The notes under the pieces: model-generated
Databases searched by the model: none
Told to the model about the DNA's origin: nothing
Seen by the model: the letters and a program-made list of their open reading frames with translations, nothing else
Program-made: the position numbers and the translations under genes
Part shown: piece by piece, positions 1 to 10,379 of the stretch
Layout: every line of letters starts with the position of its first letter
Numbering within the stretch: position 1 is the first letter of the stretch
NCBI GenBank assembly: GCA_032622095.1
Contig: CP136063.1
Coordinates: forward strand, 278,747,426-278,811,425
From: Siphonodentalium dalli
Taxonomy: Eukaryota > Mollusca > Scaphopoda > Gadilida > Siphonodentaliidae
Length of the DNA stretch: 64,000 nt
Direction: 5' to 3'

Positions 1-525
1 GCGACTTGCAACTGAGGAAGATCCTATTGGTTGTATCTTACTTTTGACTTTTCAAAACTTTACCTCTTTGGTCTTCTAAAATTTTAAAGTTTTACCTTTT
101 TCCTTAAATTACAAATTCTTAGGTATCTTTGATTTTAATTACCCTCTTTCGATCTGTACGTTCTTAATTACTTTTCAAAATATTTCCAGCCGCTCCGTGA
201 CTTTGCTCTCCGACTCAAAATTTTATGCCAAGAACACGAGGAACACAGTATCTGCATGTGATTGGGACCCTGACCCTAATATAGCCCCTTTCTTTCATAT
301 ACTTTGCAGACACGCTCCTCTTGTTCTTGACATCCATTACATTTTTGCTCCGCCAATATTATGTGGGTAAAATGACGAATATGTTTGAGGCGTTTTTCTT
401 TCTTACTAAAACCTATGTTGACTAACAAATAGGCCATTTATGTTCTACCTGCCAGTGCTTCACTTTGACTTGTTTTCTGTCATTCTGGTGTGCTAGGTTT
501 GGTGTTGCTTACCCTGGAACTCGTG

Positions 526-820
526 TTACCTGGTCTGACACCCACTTACCTGATTGGTTACACATAAAAAAAAAAAAAAATAAGAATCCGTCCCTTGCGT
601 AAGAATCCGTCCCTTGCGTAAGAATCCGTCCCTTGCGTAAGAATCCGTCCCTTGCGCATGCGTACAAATTATTGTAGAATATAAACCATCGATATCAAAG
701 ACAAATTTGTACTCTCGAGTGTAAACGTGGGGAATTTTACTGAACTTAGCCAGTATTGATAGTAACTTTGGGAGCACTTTTCTTGAGATTCTATAAATGG
801 CGAATCTTGTCAATTTCATA
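526..820 (-). repeat. Dispersed repeat with 19-bp tandem head (copy 1)
   Basis: Four tandem copies of a 19-bp unit (AAGAATCCGTCCCTTGCGT) lie at 582-656, next to a run of A at about 566-580. The following 150 bases resemble, in opposite orientation, the segment at 31950-32175. Translated, both contain a stretch like DID(G/R)LYS(T/A)IICT followed by an ETDSY/GTDSY motif. This is best read as two copies of a dispersed repeat, not as a gene. Origin is unknown. Confidence 0.5.
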
Positions 821-824
821 ATTT

Positions 825-875
825 AAATCCACCAAATATCGTCCACGCATGTCGATTGCATGAATATAGTCTTAT
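825..875. repeat. 51-bp direct repeat flanking MITE B1 (left; right copy 1270-1320)
   Basis: The sequence from AAATCCACC to TAGTCTTAT recurs immediately after the element at 1270-1320 with only two mismatches by eye. It sits exactly at both borders of copy B1, so it arose with, or shortly before, the insertion. Confidence 0.8.
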
Positions 876-1271
876 CCCTTTACCCAACAAACCGGCCAAA
901 ACCGGCCAAATAAAGCTTCAACAGCCTAAAATATCTATGGTCTGTCTCAATAGAACCATACAAATATGGATATCATTGGAACCGGCTCATTGACCACATT
1001 GTGATAGTTACAGTTATACCCTGTGCCAATGCATTCTCTTATATATGCGAGTCGACCATAGGTCGCCTCGCATATATAAGAGAATGCATTGGCCTAAAAA
1101 AAATCTTTTTTTAACACTTTTTACCATTTTTTCTTACATTCTTTAACAATTTTATAATTTTTAATGTGTTAAGCCAATGCATTCTCTTATATATGCGAGG
1201 CGACCTATGGTCGACTCGCATATATAAGAGAATGCATTGACACAGGGCCGTTCTGTTGGGTAAAGGGTTAA
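872..1271 (+). mobile_element. Family B TTAA-target MITE, copy B1
   Basis: Ends are TTATCCCTTTACCCAACA on the left and the inverted GGGTAAAGGGTTAA on the right. Together with the TTAA target this is the signature of piggyBac-like non-autonomous elements. Order inside: a long unique arm (CCGGCCAAATAAAGCTTCAA onwards), CCCTGTG, hairpin 1 at 1026-1092, an AT-rich spacer, inverted hairpin 2 at 1174-1240, then the short right arm. Hairpin arms are 32 bases with an ATA loop. The left target site reads TTAT instead of TTAA. The element is flanked by a 51-bp direct repeat (825-875 and 1270-1320), far longer than a TTAA duplication. No transposase is encoded. Confidence 0.85.
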
Positions 1272-1849
1272 ATCCACAAAATATCGTCCACGCATGTCGA
1301 TTTCATGAATATAGTCTTATAACAATTCCATATTAAAATGTCTTGTTTCGTTTATATGCAGTCGTTTCGCACAGTATCCCAAGTTTTGTGCATTAGTTGG
1401 TAAATAAAGCTTTGAGGTACGGATACATATAGCAAATTTCGTGGTTTGTGAGCTGTTTGTGATTGTGAGCGGCATCTCCCAATCGCACACACATAAAAGT
1501 AAAGCAAATGCTACGGTCACAGGACAATAGTAGTCAATTTATTTAATTTGATATTACATGTACAAGTTCCAGGGACGTGGATATAGGGTTCCCATGCACC
1601 TTGACATTTCCAACTGTAACCCCTTGGACCAGACACCAAACTAACATGTTCGCAGAATTCCAGTTGTCCATTTGCACACCCCCTTTCCAACTTCAAGCTT
1701 TCCAACTGTTAGAAATATCCAACCTGACTCCCTCTAATTAGCAATTTCCTATAGCTGGTGTAAAATTTCCACCTGTCAGGAATAAATTTTTATATTGTTG
1801 AAAATTTGCAAAGTTGGTGGGGCGGGGGCAGACATCACCAACCACCCCC

Positions 1850-2175
1850 TGTCGCCACGCCCCTGTACAACTGACACATTTAGAGTGTTCTCCAAAACGT
1901 CTTCGCAATTTTATTCAGGAGAGCTGTTCTTGCCCTCATCAATAAACAAACTTTAACCTGAACAAATAAGACGTGGTGCGGATTAGCAGTTAGGTGCCAC
2001 TATGCATATCAAATCGAAGAAATGCATGACTTTCATAACAAACATGAATGTGCAAAATGTATGATGTTTGACGCTGGAAGAACATTAAACCCAGTACCGG
2101 AGTGCACGTGAACCCGTAATCTGACCCAGAATTAGCATAACCGCAGTTTAGCCCCGCCTCCGTAATCTGATTGTA
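1850..2175 (-). repeat. Dispersed repeat D, copy 1
   Basis: Inverted relative to 30580-30985. Shared landmarks include ATGACTTTCATAACAAACATG near 2030 (with small changes in the other copy), the CATCAATAAACA(A/C)ACTTTAAC stretch near 1940, the CCCCTGT stretch near 1850 and a region of repeated GTAATCTGA-like words near 2115-2180. The second copy has a 39-codon open frame from 30855 (MMASISKHDSS...) that is not clearly preserved here, so coding potential is unproven. I do not recognise the family. Confidence 0.6.
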
Positions 2176-2382
2176 ATCAATAGAATCGGATTCCCACGAG
2201 ATAACCCCTCTGCTTAGATTTCATCCGATCGTTACTCTGTAAGGGATAATTACCGAGTGTTAGAACATTCGGCTCAGAAGGCATTCGGACCCTGTGGGCC
2301 CTCCTGCATTCTGAGTCCAAAGCCAAATGTTTTAACACAATGTAATTAGTTCACAGAAACGGCAGACAGCGTGGCTGACGAC

Positions 2383-2487
2383 TCACTGTTTTGGGCTGTG
2401 AAATCCCCCTGTCGTGCGGATCAGGGTTCGCGGATCACTGTTTTGGGCTATGAAATCCCCCTGTCGCGCGGATCAGGGATCGCGCTG
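2383..2487. repeat. 52-bp tandem duplication
   Basis: TCACTGTTTTGGGCT followed by a CCCCCTGTCG and GCGGATCAGGG block occurs twice, about 52 bases apart, directly upstream of family A copy A1. Confidence 0.7.
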
Positions 2488-2510
2488 CCGATTGCCAATT
2501 TAGCAAATGT

Positions 2511-2960
2511 GACCCGCCATATCAAATCCAGTCGGAAGTCGGGATTTTTTTTACCCTGTGCCAATGCATTCTCTTATATATGCGAGTCGACCATAGGTCG
2601 CCTCGCATATATAAGAGAATGCATTGGCCTGACAATTTTTTACAATTTTAATGATGTGTTCTTGTATTCTTTAACAATTTTATAATTTCACCCATACAGA
2701 GCCCCAGACAAACATGAGCAGACGACACTCTTCTATGTGCTTCTATATATGTGTGGGGCTCCCTGCAGGATGTTTTTATTATTTTATGTCCTAAAAATTG
2801 TAAGAAACATTTATTTAAAAAACATGATAAAAAATGGTTAAGCCAATGCATTCTCTTATATATGCGAGGCGACCTATGGTCGACTCGCATATATAAGAGA
2901 ATGCATTGGCACAGGGTAAAAAAATCCCGACTTCCGACTGGATTTGATATGGCGGGTCAC
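2511..2960 (+). mobile_element. Family A MITE, copy A1
   Basis: Terminal inverted repeats begin (G)TGACCCGCCATATCAAATC; the full shared terminus runs about 40 bases to the GTCGGGATTTTTT motif. The 4-bp flanks AAAT/AAAT look like a target duplication. Between the termini lies the cassette shared with family B: CCCTGTG, a 67-bp hairpin, a spacer, an inverted hairpin and CACAGGG. The family A spacer is different and contains an inverted GAGCCCC...GGGGCTC segment (the CAGAGCCCCAGACAAACATG side near 2700) and CCTGCAGG. No open frame is credible. The superfamily cannot be settled without a transposase-bearing relative. Confidence 0.85.
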
Positions 2961-3696
2961 AAATGGTTAAAAAAATGAATTTGCACCAAAAAAATCCAGA
3001 TTTGCTACAAAAATTGGCACCTATTTTGTTTTGGCTTTTGACAATTGATAGCCGTCGGACATATAATAAAGTTTGCAGTCAATCGGTAGGAAGCAAAACA
3101 CACATCGATATCCGGTCGCGACCTAACTAATTGGGTCCCAAGCGTATAATAGATTCGCGGCTTAAGCCAAATCGATTTATTATATCGGTGGGGTGAATGG
3201 GTTTCGAATTTCTACTCGATTATAACACTGAGTACGGCTATTGGCTCCAGTTTGTGACCTATACAGCACATATGAATCGTAAGCGTAAGTTAGATTTCGA
3301 CAACAATGCATGCATCAGACACACAGCATCCTTCTAAAATGATGAAAGTTACTGATTTCTTCGGACATTCAGACATTACCGATAGTCCAAATAAAGTGGT
3401 TGATTTGACTTCTTCGTGTGTTGCACCGCCTAAACCGAGTAACATACTAGCGTTCAATGCCACAAGAACGCCACAAAAATCTGCATGTTTGCCAGAACGA
3501 AAATTTCGAAATGAGTGGAAAATTATCTCATGAATGGTGACAACAATTGTTTTGTTGGAAATTCCCAATTCTAAAGTGGCACCAAAAAATATCGGTCGGG
3601 AAAAAGTGGCAACAGAAAATATAAAGTGGCTCAAAAAATAATGCATTTGGCAACAGTGTTGCCACCTGGGAATTTTGGGCCAGCGCGAACCCTGGC

Positions 3697-3780
3697 GCTA
3701 ATCCGATAATATTGATTAATCGCCGCTAATCTGATTATATTGATTAATCGCCGCTAATCCGATAATATTGATTAATCGCC
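3697..3780. repeat. 28-bp tandem repeat, three units
   Basis: Three units of GCTAATCCGATAATATTGAT plus TAATCGCC follow one another. The middle unit has small substitutions. Confidence 0.85.
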
Positions 3781-3949
3781 TTTATGGCCAGAACCACTGG
3801 ACTTTTTTCACGTTGTTTTTCAACTGGAACGGAGTGTGAACCGGTAACTGACCACGCATATGATTTCTATCATAGAACGAACCAGTGGTAATGGCATCGC
3901 CTGTGTCAATGTGCCAATGTTTCCCCGGCGGCCATAATACGCAAGGGCA

Positions 3950-4560
3950 AAGGAAGCTTGCTGGGTTTTATTTGCACAATGGCGTACGAAAGGTTTGATG
4001 CCCCAGATTTGTTCCACCCCAGGGACGTTTAAAGAAACCTGATTTCTTAAGTTCTGCATTCGTGGCGTTTAGCGGCCAGAGACACCCCAAAACCCACAAA
4101 AATGACTTCTATTTGCACTTTTGAGTACAAAGCTGATTTTTATATTAATAGTGATGCAGCAATCACTGACCAATAATACACAATTTCTGAAACGAAATTT
4201 CCTGGCGTTTTCATTTCAGAAGAGTTTTTTTGATAGTACCCCCAAAACCTGAAAATTATTTACTTTTATTTGTACATATTGTCAAAGATAAAGCTGATTT
4301 TCCCCTCAATAGTTATCCTGCTATCGCTGGTCAAAAACCCCCCAAAAATTACTTCTATTTGGACTTTCGAGTACAAAGCTGATTTTTGTATTAATAGTGC
4401 TCTAGTCATCACTGATCGATGATACACAATTTCTGAAACTAAATTCCCTGTCGTTTTTATTTCAGAAGGGGTTTTTGAATGAACTCCAAGCAACCCGAAA
4501 ATTTACTTTTATTTGCACATACTGTCGAATACAAAGCACAATTTTGAGTTGAACTCGGAA
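3950..4560 (-). repeat. Dispersed repeat E, copy 1 (inverted partner at 9000-9500)
   Basis: Includes GGTTTGATGCCCCAGATTTG near 3985, a GGCGTTTAGCGGCCAGAGAC block near 4065 and repeated units containing ACAAAGCTGATTTT and CACAATTTCTGAAAC (three times between 4130 and 4500, roughly 180 bases apart). The same landmarks occur on the other strand at 9000-9500. No protein could be supported. Confidence 0.75.
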
Positions 4561-5179
4561 TAAATTTAATTAAGCTGTTTTTGGTGTCAATTCTGTAAAT
4601 ATACAAATCTACTGACCACAAACGTTCCCTAACTGCTAAATATGACCAAACAGCCCAAATTTCCGCGCGTTTCAGGGAGGAAAATTCGTTATTTTTTGGG
4701 TAAAAAAAATGCAGAATAACATGTAAGTAAATGAAAATTTAAATTTTAGTCCGGGAACCAGGTCAACGTGCACACCCCCATAATTAAACTTCATTCATTT
4801 GTTTTATTGTAAGGATGTCTGCTCAAACTATTTCGACGTTAAAAGGTATGTACCGGGCAATATGGCGGCCATTTCCGGAGTATACCCCGCTACACAAATT
4901 TACAACAAAAACCCATTGTTCTTGTTTCCATGGCATACGCCTGTCATTTCATGCATAATTTTACTGAAAAAAAAATCCAAAATGGAGGACAAAATGGCAA
5001 CCGGAAGTAGTCAAAAGAGCATTTTACGGCAACTTTCACCATTGGTGCCAGTTGCGCCACCATACATGATGTCCAATCCTAATCAAATAGTAGTAAGTCA
5101 TAACCCGAGTTTAAAAAAATGGCGACGAAAATGGCAATCGGAAGTCAACAATTGAAGTGCTTATTTAATTTCTAACTTT

Positions 5180-5711
5180 TTAAAGATACGGGCGGCGTTG
5201 GCGGTGGGTATGCTGTTAAAATATTCAGCTCCGTCAAAAACCGCCATAAACAGAAAGAATAGTAAAATATAAACAGACTTTGTTCTTATACTAATCATAC
5301 ATATGGCATAAACAGTATGTTATTGTCAAATGTTTTTCTTTTGTTATGTAAGGAAAAGCAAAACACGTTACAGAACCTGACTTGTGTTTAGATCCGGATA
5401 TGGTAACCATAAAGAGCGTTATGTGTTACTGTGTTCCTGATATGGAAACAATAAAGAGCGTTTATATAATTTGTTTGTGATTAACCAATAGATTTGCGCT
5501 TTGTTATGTAAATAGAAGCAAAAATTCTGTAACACGAGCATGTTCTTGTTTACGTACATGATCGAACGTCTTGACGACAATATACTATGTACGCGCTGAT
5601 TATATTTGGCATATGAACAAAACTATATATATATATGTTAACATTCCTTCCGTTGATGGCGATTTGAACAAATATGAACATTTCTGCAACGAACGCCGCC
5701 CGTGCCTTTAA
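5180..5711. mobile_element. TTAA-target DNA element, 532 bp
   Basis: Left end TTAAAGATACGGGCGGCGTT and right end (reverse complement) TTAAAGGCACGGGCGGCGTT form terminal inverted repeats, with the TTAA target at each edge. Length, the absence of an open frame and the TTAA flanks suit a non-autonomous element of piggyBac or Kolobok type. It contains the recurring word ATAAAGAGCGT (near 5410 and 5453), also seen near 26831 and 36680-36710, so fragments of relatives may lie there. Confidence 0.7.
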
Positions 5712-5779
5712 CTTTTAAAACTAAATCTTCAAATATCGAATAAATATATAGTCAATAAGTAGTGGTATTTATGCCATCA

Positions 5780-6933
5780 TACAAGTTTCCAAAGCCACCA
5801 ACTAGTTTCAGAATACATCAAATGAGTGTCCCAAACCACCTAACGAGTGTACCAAACAATATACTGAGTCACCTACCTAGTATCCAAAACAAATCTATGA
5901 GTATCCCAAATCCATACGTCTGGTGTCCCAAATTCAAATATTGTCCCGAGTAAAACATCGCAAATAACCTCCCAACGTGTTTCCAAAACCAACAAGTAGT
6001 GCCCCAAACCATATGCAACTGGTTCCAACACCACACAGGTGGTCCCAATCCATGCATCTGGTGTCCAAGCCCACACAATGAGTGTCACAAGCCATCACAA
6101 GCCATCTAAATTCACCCGATTATTGTCGCAACCCTGCAACGATTATTCCAAACCACAGTGCATGGTAGTGCCCCAAACAATGCAACTGGCGTTCAAAACT
6201 ACACAGGTTTTGTCTCAAACGCCAAAAATGAGTGTCCCTAACCATCCATCGAGTGCTCCAAATCATACAACGAGTGGGTAAATCAATCCAATGATTGCCC
6301 CAAACCACCAAAATGAGTGTCCCAAACCATCCAGCGAGTGTTCGAAAGGAAAAGAGTGTCCAATATGCACCAAAACTAGTGCCCCAGGCCATCCGAGGAG
6401 AGTCCTATGTCATACAACAGGTGTCCCAAACCACCAACAGTTTCTGTCGTCTCAATCCATTCAACGACCCAATCAGTGAACCAGTCGACAAATGAGTGTC
6501 CCATTCCACCAATCGTGTGTCCCATATCCACATATAGCGTCCAAAAATCACCCAATTTGTGTCTCAAACCATTCAATGGGTGGTACAAACAATTAAGTAG
6601 TGCCCCATACCATATGCACCTGATTCCCGACCCGCACAGATAGTCCCCCAAACCATGCATAAGGTGTCCTAACCCACACAATGAATATCACAAGCCATCC
6701 AAGGAGTGTCTCAATTCACCCGATTAGTGTCGCAACCCTGCAACGATTGTTCCAAACCACAGTGCATGATAGTGCCCCAAACAATGCAACTGGAGTTCGA
6801 AACCACATAAGTTTGGTCCCAAATCAAATAGGTTTTGTCTCAAACTACCAAAATGAGCGTCCCTAACCACAAACGAGTACTAACTTGCATCTCAATACAC
6901 ACAAACAAGTGTACAAAACCCTCCACCGAGTAT
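5780..6933 (+). repeat. Degenerate ~22-bp minisatellite, forward arm
   Basis: The stretch is built of diverged units close to GTGTCCCAAACCATCCAATG, spaced about 20-24 bases. Short open frames give repeated SVPNH(xx)TS-like peptides, but stops interrupt every frame. A higher-order copy is visible: about 5995-6270 reappears at 6597-6870 (shift about 600), sharing CAACCCTGCAACGATT and ACCACAGTGCATG. After the MITE at 6934-7171 the same motif continues on the opposite strand. Confidence 0.8.
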
Positions 6934-7171
6934 TTAACCCTTTCATGATCACGATGGGTGCTGTGCTGATACATCATTAATGATCCTGTGCCATGCATAC
7001 TCTCATATATGCGAGACTCCCATAGGGAGTCTTGCATATATAAGATAATTACGTGGCTTACATGGCCAAGATAAGTATTGTTAGGCCAATGCATTTTCTT
7101 ATATATGCGATGCGCCCTATGGCACAGGGTTTTCGCAAAATTTCAAGAAGTTACAGTCATTAAAGGGTTAA
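6934..7171. mobile_element. Diverged TTAA MITE with the same two-hairpin plan (family B-prime)
   Basis: Begins TTAACCCTTTCATGA and ends TCATTAAAGGGTTAA. The TTAA target is at both edges, so the ends are piggyBac-like but differ from family B after CCCTTT. Inside are CCTGTGCCATGCAT, a hairpin with apical stem CTCCC-ATA-GGGAG (canonical CGACC-ATA-GGTCG), a spacer, and a truncated second hairpin ending in CACAGGG. The stem differences are paired on both arms. At 238 bp it is much shorter than family B. Confidence 0.75.
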
Positions 7172-7179
7172 TGGCTTCA

Positions 7180-7800
7180 AATGAGTGTTCCAAACCATCT
7201 AATGGGTTTACTAAACCAAGAAAAACTCGCTGGATATTCGATGGATGATTTTGTATAATAGTTGGGCAATCATTTGATGGTGTGAGACATTCTGCAGAGG
7301 GTGGTATTAGAAACCAGTTGGATGTTTTTAGACACTCCTGGTCCTGGTGGTTTGAGGCAATCGTTATGTTGCATGGGATGGCCATTGGGTGGGTATGACC
7401 ACTCATTGATTGATTTGCATTGGACACACATGGGATGGTGTGGGGTTCTCAATTGATGGTTTGATATGCTCGTTGTGAGATTTGGGACACCACGTGGACG
7501 ATTTGGGACATTATTTGGATGATATATGTTGTCAATCGTTGGCTGGTTTGGATTACTCATTAGGGCGTGTTTGGACACCATTTGGATAGTTTGCGACACT
7601 AGCTGGGTCGATTGGGATGCGTAATATGTGGTCCGGGACACTTGTTGACAAATTGGGTATCCAGTTCTATGGACTGGGTTGGTTTGGTATACTATATTAA
7701 TTAAGATGGTGGTTTGAGACCCCCGATGCGTGGACTTAAGCTCATTAGATTACTGGGACACTCGTTAAGTGGTTTTGAACACTCATTGGATACAAGTTTG
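7180..7800 (-). repeat. Degenerate ~22-bp minisatellite, reversed arm
   Basis: Units now read as the reverse complement: GGTTTGGGACACTCGTTG-like words repeat about every 20-24 bases (for example near 7480-7520, 7560-7640 and 7745-7790). Orientation switches just after the MITE, around 7220-7260. Open frames on the minus strand here are products of the repeat, not genes. Confidence 0.75.
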
Positions 7801-7829
7801 GTTGCTTTTCGATATGAGAAGAATTAGTT

Positions 7830-8850
7830 ACAATTTAAATAAATGAATTTTTTTTTTCACTTTCGATGCCATGGTAACAGTCTGGTGAACTTTAGCCAAA
7901 CTTGCCCAATTTTACTGCTGCCGGTCGCCATTTTGTCCTTATTTTGGATATTGATGCACTCGTTTGTGCTAAAATGGGTATTAATGGTTCATATCTGCCA
8001 TCTTATTGGTATTCAGTATTCAGTACACTGGTGAGTTCAATTCCCTTCTGGGCATTAAAATAATAATTGATTTTTCTTCGGAATTGTGTTTTAAATCTAT
8101 TTTAATTTGATGGACACTGAAGGGCCAAATCCTCGTGATATGGCTCATTATTATCAGATATCGATTTAGCATGGTATATTTTTTTTCTTAAAAAATGGAA
8201 ACTATCCGGTAAAATGTAGCGCCATTTTGGATTTTGTAATGACAACAATAATAATTTGTTTTTGTTGCATATTTCTGCCATCTTTATAACATAAATTTAA
8301 ATTTCATTGAAGTTTATATTCCACAAGGAACGAAATATCTGACAATAAAGCCATACACGTAAATAGGACTTTTTTTCAAAGAACTCTAGAAAATTCCCCC
8401 CAAAGCGGATTTTGAAAATGTTGTTCCCAGATTCTGCCCGATAAAATGACAAACAATTACATATTATATATTTTCCATTGTTTTATCGCTTATGTGAGAA
8501 CTATGAAATGCCATTTGTTACTGCACCATTGATTCTGACCAAGAATCATATAGATCTTAGCTTCAGGGCTTCTACAACGAAATTCCGATAAACTTGCCAG
8601 GTAAATTTGACAGCGTGTGAACGCACGAGGTCAATAACATTTTATTATTTCATAATTTTCTACACCCTTTTTAATGAATTCGCCGGGTGATTTCGTTTTT
8701 GTTTTTACCATTTGGTCTGTGAACAATGATGATAGTGGAGATAGTATTAAGAAAAAATATCATCTGTGCGTACGCAGTGCAAATAGAATTTTTTTTTTCG
8801 GGTTTTGGTTGGGTACTTAATTCAAACCCATCATCTTCTTCTTAACACAG
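7830..8850. other. No recognisable gene
   Basis: AT-rich sequence with short open frames only. It contains GCCATTTT-type words near 7927 and 8221 but no repeat structure or protein similarity that I can support. Confidence 0.4.
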
Positions 8851-8853
8851 ATT

Positions 8854-8940
8854 CCCAGAACAAAAATTACCCCTGACCCCCAATAATACTTACTCCTTAT
8901 TATTATTGTATTATTGGGGTATACTAAATTTTTGTTCTGG
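8854..8940. repeat. Small foldback, 87 bp
   Basis: CCAGAACAAAAATTA at the left is answered by TAAATTTTTGTTCTGG at the right. A second inner pair (CCCCAATAATAC and GTATTATTGGGG) extends the stem. No convincing target duplication is visible. Confidence 0.7.
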
Positions 8941-8999
8941 TGACATGTGCTTCTTAAATGAAAACGTAACGAAATTTCGTTTCTTAAACGAGTTTTTTT

Positions 9000-9500
9000 G
9001 TGACCCGCGATAGCAGGATAACTATTGAGGGAAAAATCAGCTTTGTCTTCGACAATATGTATAAATAAAAGTAAATAATTTTCGGGTTTTTGGGGGTACT
9101 TTAAAAAAACCCATTGTGAAATGAAAACGCCAGGGAATTTAGTTTAAGAAATTGTGTATTATTGATCAGTAATGACTGGAGCACTATTAATATGAAAATC
9201 AGCTTTGTACTCGGAATTGCAAATAGAAGTAATTTTGGGGGTTTTGAAAACGCCAGGAAATTTCGTTTCAGAAATTGTGTATTGTTAATCAGTAATTGCT
9301 GGAGCACTATTAATATAAAAATCAGCTTTCTACTCAAAAGTGCAAATAGAAGTCATTTTTGGGGGTTTTGTGGGGTCTCTGGCCCCTAAACGCCAGGAAT
9401 GCGAACTTAAGAAATTTTAACGTTCCTGGGGTGTAACAAATCTGGGGCATCAAACCTTTCGTACGCGATTGTGCAAATAGAACCCAGCAGGCTCCCTGAT
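9000..9500 (+). repeat. Dispersed repeat E, copy 2
   Basis: Inverted copy of 3950-4335, from GATAGCAGGATAACTATTGA near 9008 to CAAACCTTTCGTACGC near 9450. Internal units with AAAATCAGCTTTGT(A/C) recur at about 9036, 9195 and 9320. The two copies face each other across about 4.4 kb. Confidence 0.75.
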
Positions 9501-9596
9501 TAAATGCTAGACATGATCAAACACCTACACCGGGAATCTCTAGAAGATCGGAGGGACCACCAGTGGTTAATTAATGGATGGATTGGCTCCTGATAT

Positions 9597-10042
9597 GTGA
9601 CCCGCCATATCAAATCCAGTCGTATGTCGGGATTTGTTTTACCCTGTGCCAATGCATTCTCTTATATATGCGAGTCGACCATAGGTCGCCTCGCATATAT
9701 AAGAGAATGCATTGGCCTAACAATTTTTTACAATTTTAATAATTTTTTCTTGTATTCTTTAACAATTTTATAATTTCACCCATACAGAGCCCCAGACAAA
9801 CATGAGCTGACGACACTCTTCTGTATGCTTCTATATATGTGTGGGGCTCCCTGCAGGGTAATGGATGTTTTTTATTTTATGTCCTAAAAATTGTAAGAAA
9901 CATTTATTTAAAAAAAAATGATAAAAATTGTTAGGCCAATGCATTCTCTTATATATTATGGTCGACTCGCATATATAATAGAATGCATTGGCACAGGGTA
10001 AAAAAATCCCGATTTACGACTGGATTTGATATGGTGGGTCAC
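9597..10042 (+). mobile_element. Family A MITE, copy A2
   Basis: GTGACCCGCCATATCAAATC at the left and its inverse at the right (one change, GGTGGGTCAC), flanked by ATAT on each side. The left hairpin is complete. The right hairpin has lost the segment between CTTATATAT and TATGGTCGAC, removing most of one arm near the loop. The spacer is the same as in A1 and A4 (CCTGCAGG, GGGGCTC) and in the same orientation. Confidence 0.88.
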
Positions 10043-10079
10043 ATATAGACTCGAAAGACGTAATAAGACCAAAGACCAG

Positions 10080-10371
10080 CATATATGCAACAAAGGAATG
10101 AATTTGAGCATGGATTAGTGCAATATACACTTGTGTGCTCTATGAACGATGCGAACAACATGGTAATTATAGATGAAAATGAATTTATGGCTGGAGTCAT
10201 AAACTCATTTTCATTATAATTACCATGTTGTTCGCATCGTTCTTAAAGCACACAAGTGTGTTTTGCACTAATCCATGGCTCAGATTACCATGTTGTTCGC
10301 ATCGTTCTTAAAGCACACAAGTGTATTTTGCACTAATCCATGGCTCAGATTAATTCATTTGTTGCATATAT
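10080..10371. repeat. Large foldback with one duplicated arm
   Basis: The left arm (about 10080-10193) contains GAACGATGCGAACAACATGG. The right arm contains its inverse, twice in tandem (67-base shift, from about 10219 and 10286). The loop is near 10195-10205. Arms of about 115 bases end in ATATGCAACAAA and TTTGTTGCATAT. This is likely a foldback-type element whose right arm expanded by one unit. Confidence 0.8.
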
Positions 10372-10379
10372 TTTGTTGA

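Noticed and set aside
1020-1245. CRISPR-like array of palindromic repeats
   Set aside because: The hairpins come in inverted pairs inside transposons, not as direct repeats with unique spacers, and the genome is eukaryotic.
5762-7641. Overlapping short ORFs with SVPNH-like repeats
   Set aside because: They are interrupted by stops, vary between frames and follow the degenerate minisatellite.
9000-9040. GTGACCCGCGATAG taken as a family A terminus
   Set aside because: Only the first ten bases match. The position is internal to dispersed repeat E, and the other copy at 4300-4340 does not show a terminus or target duplication.
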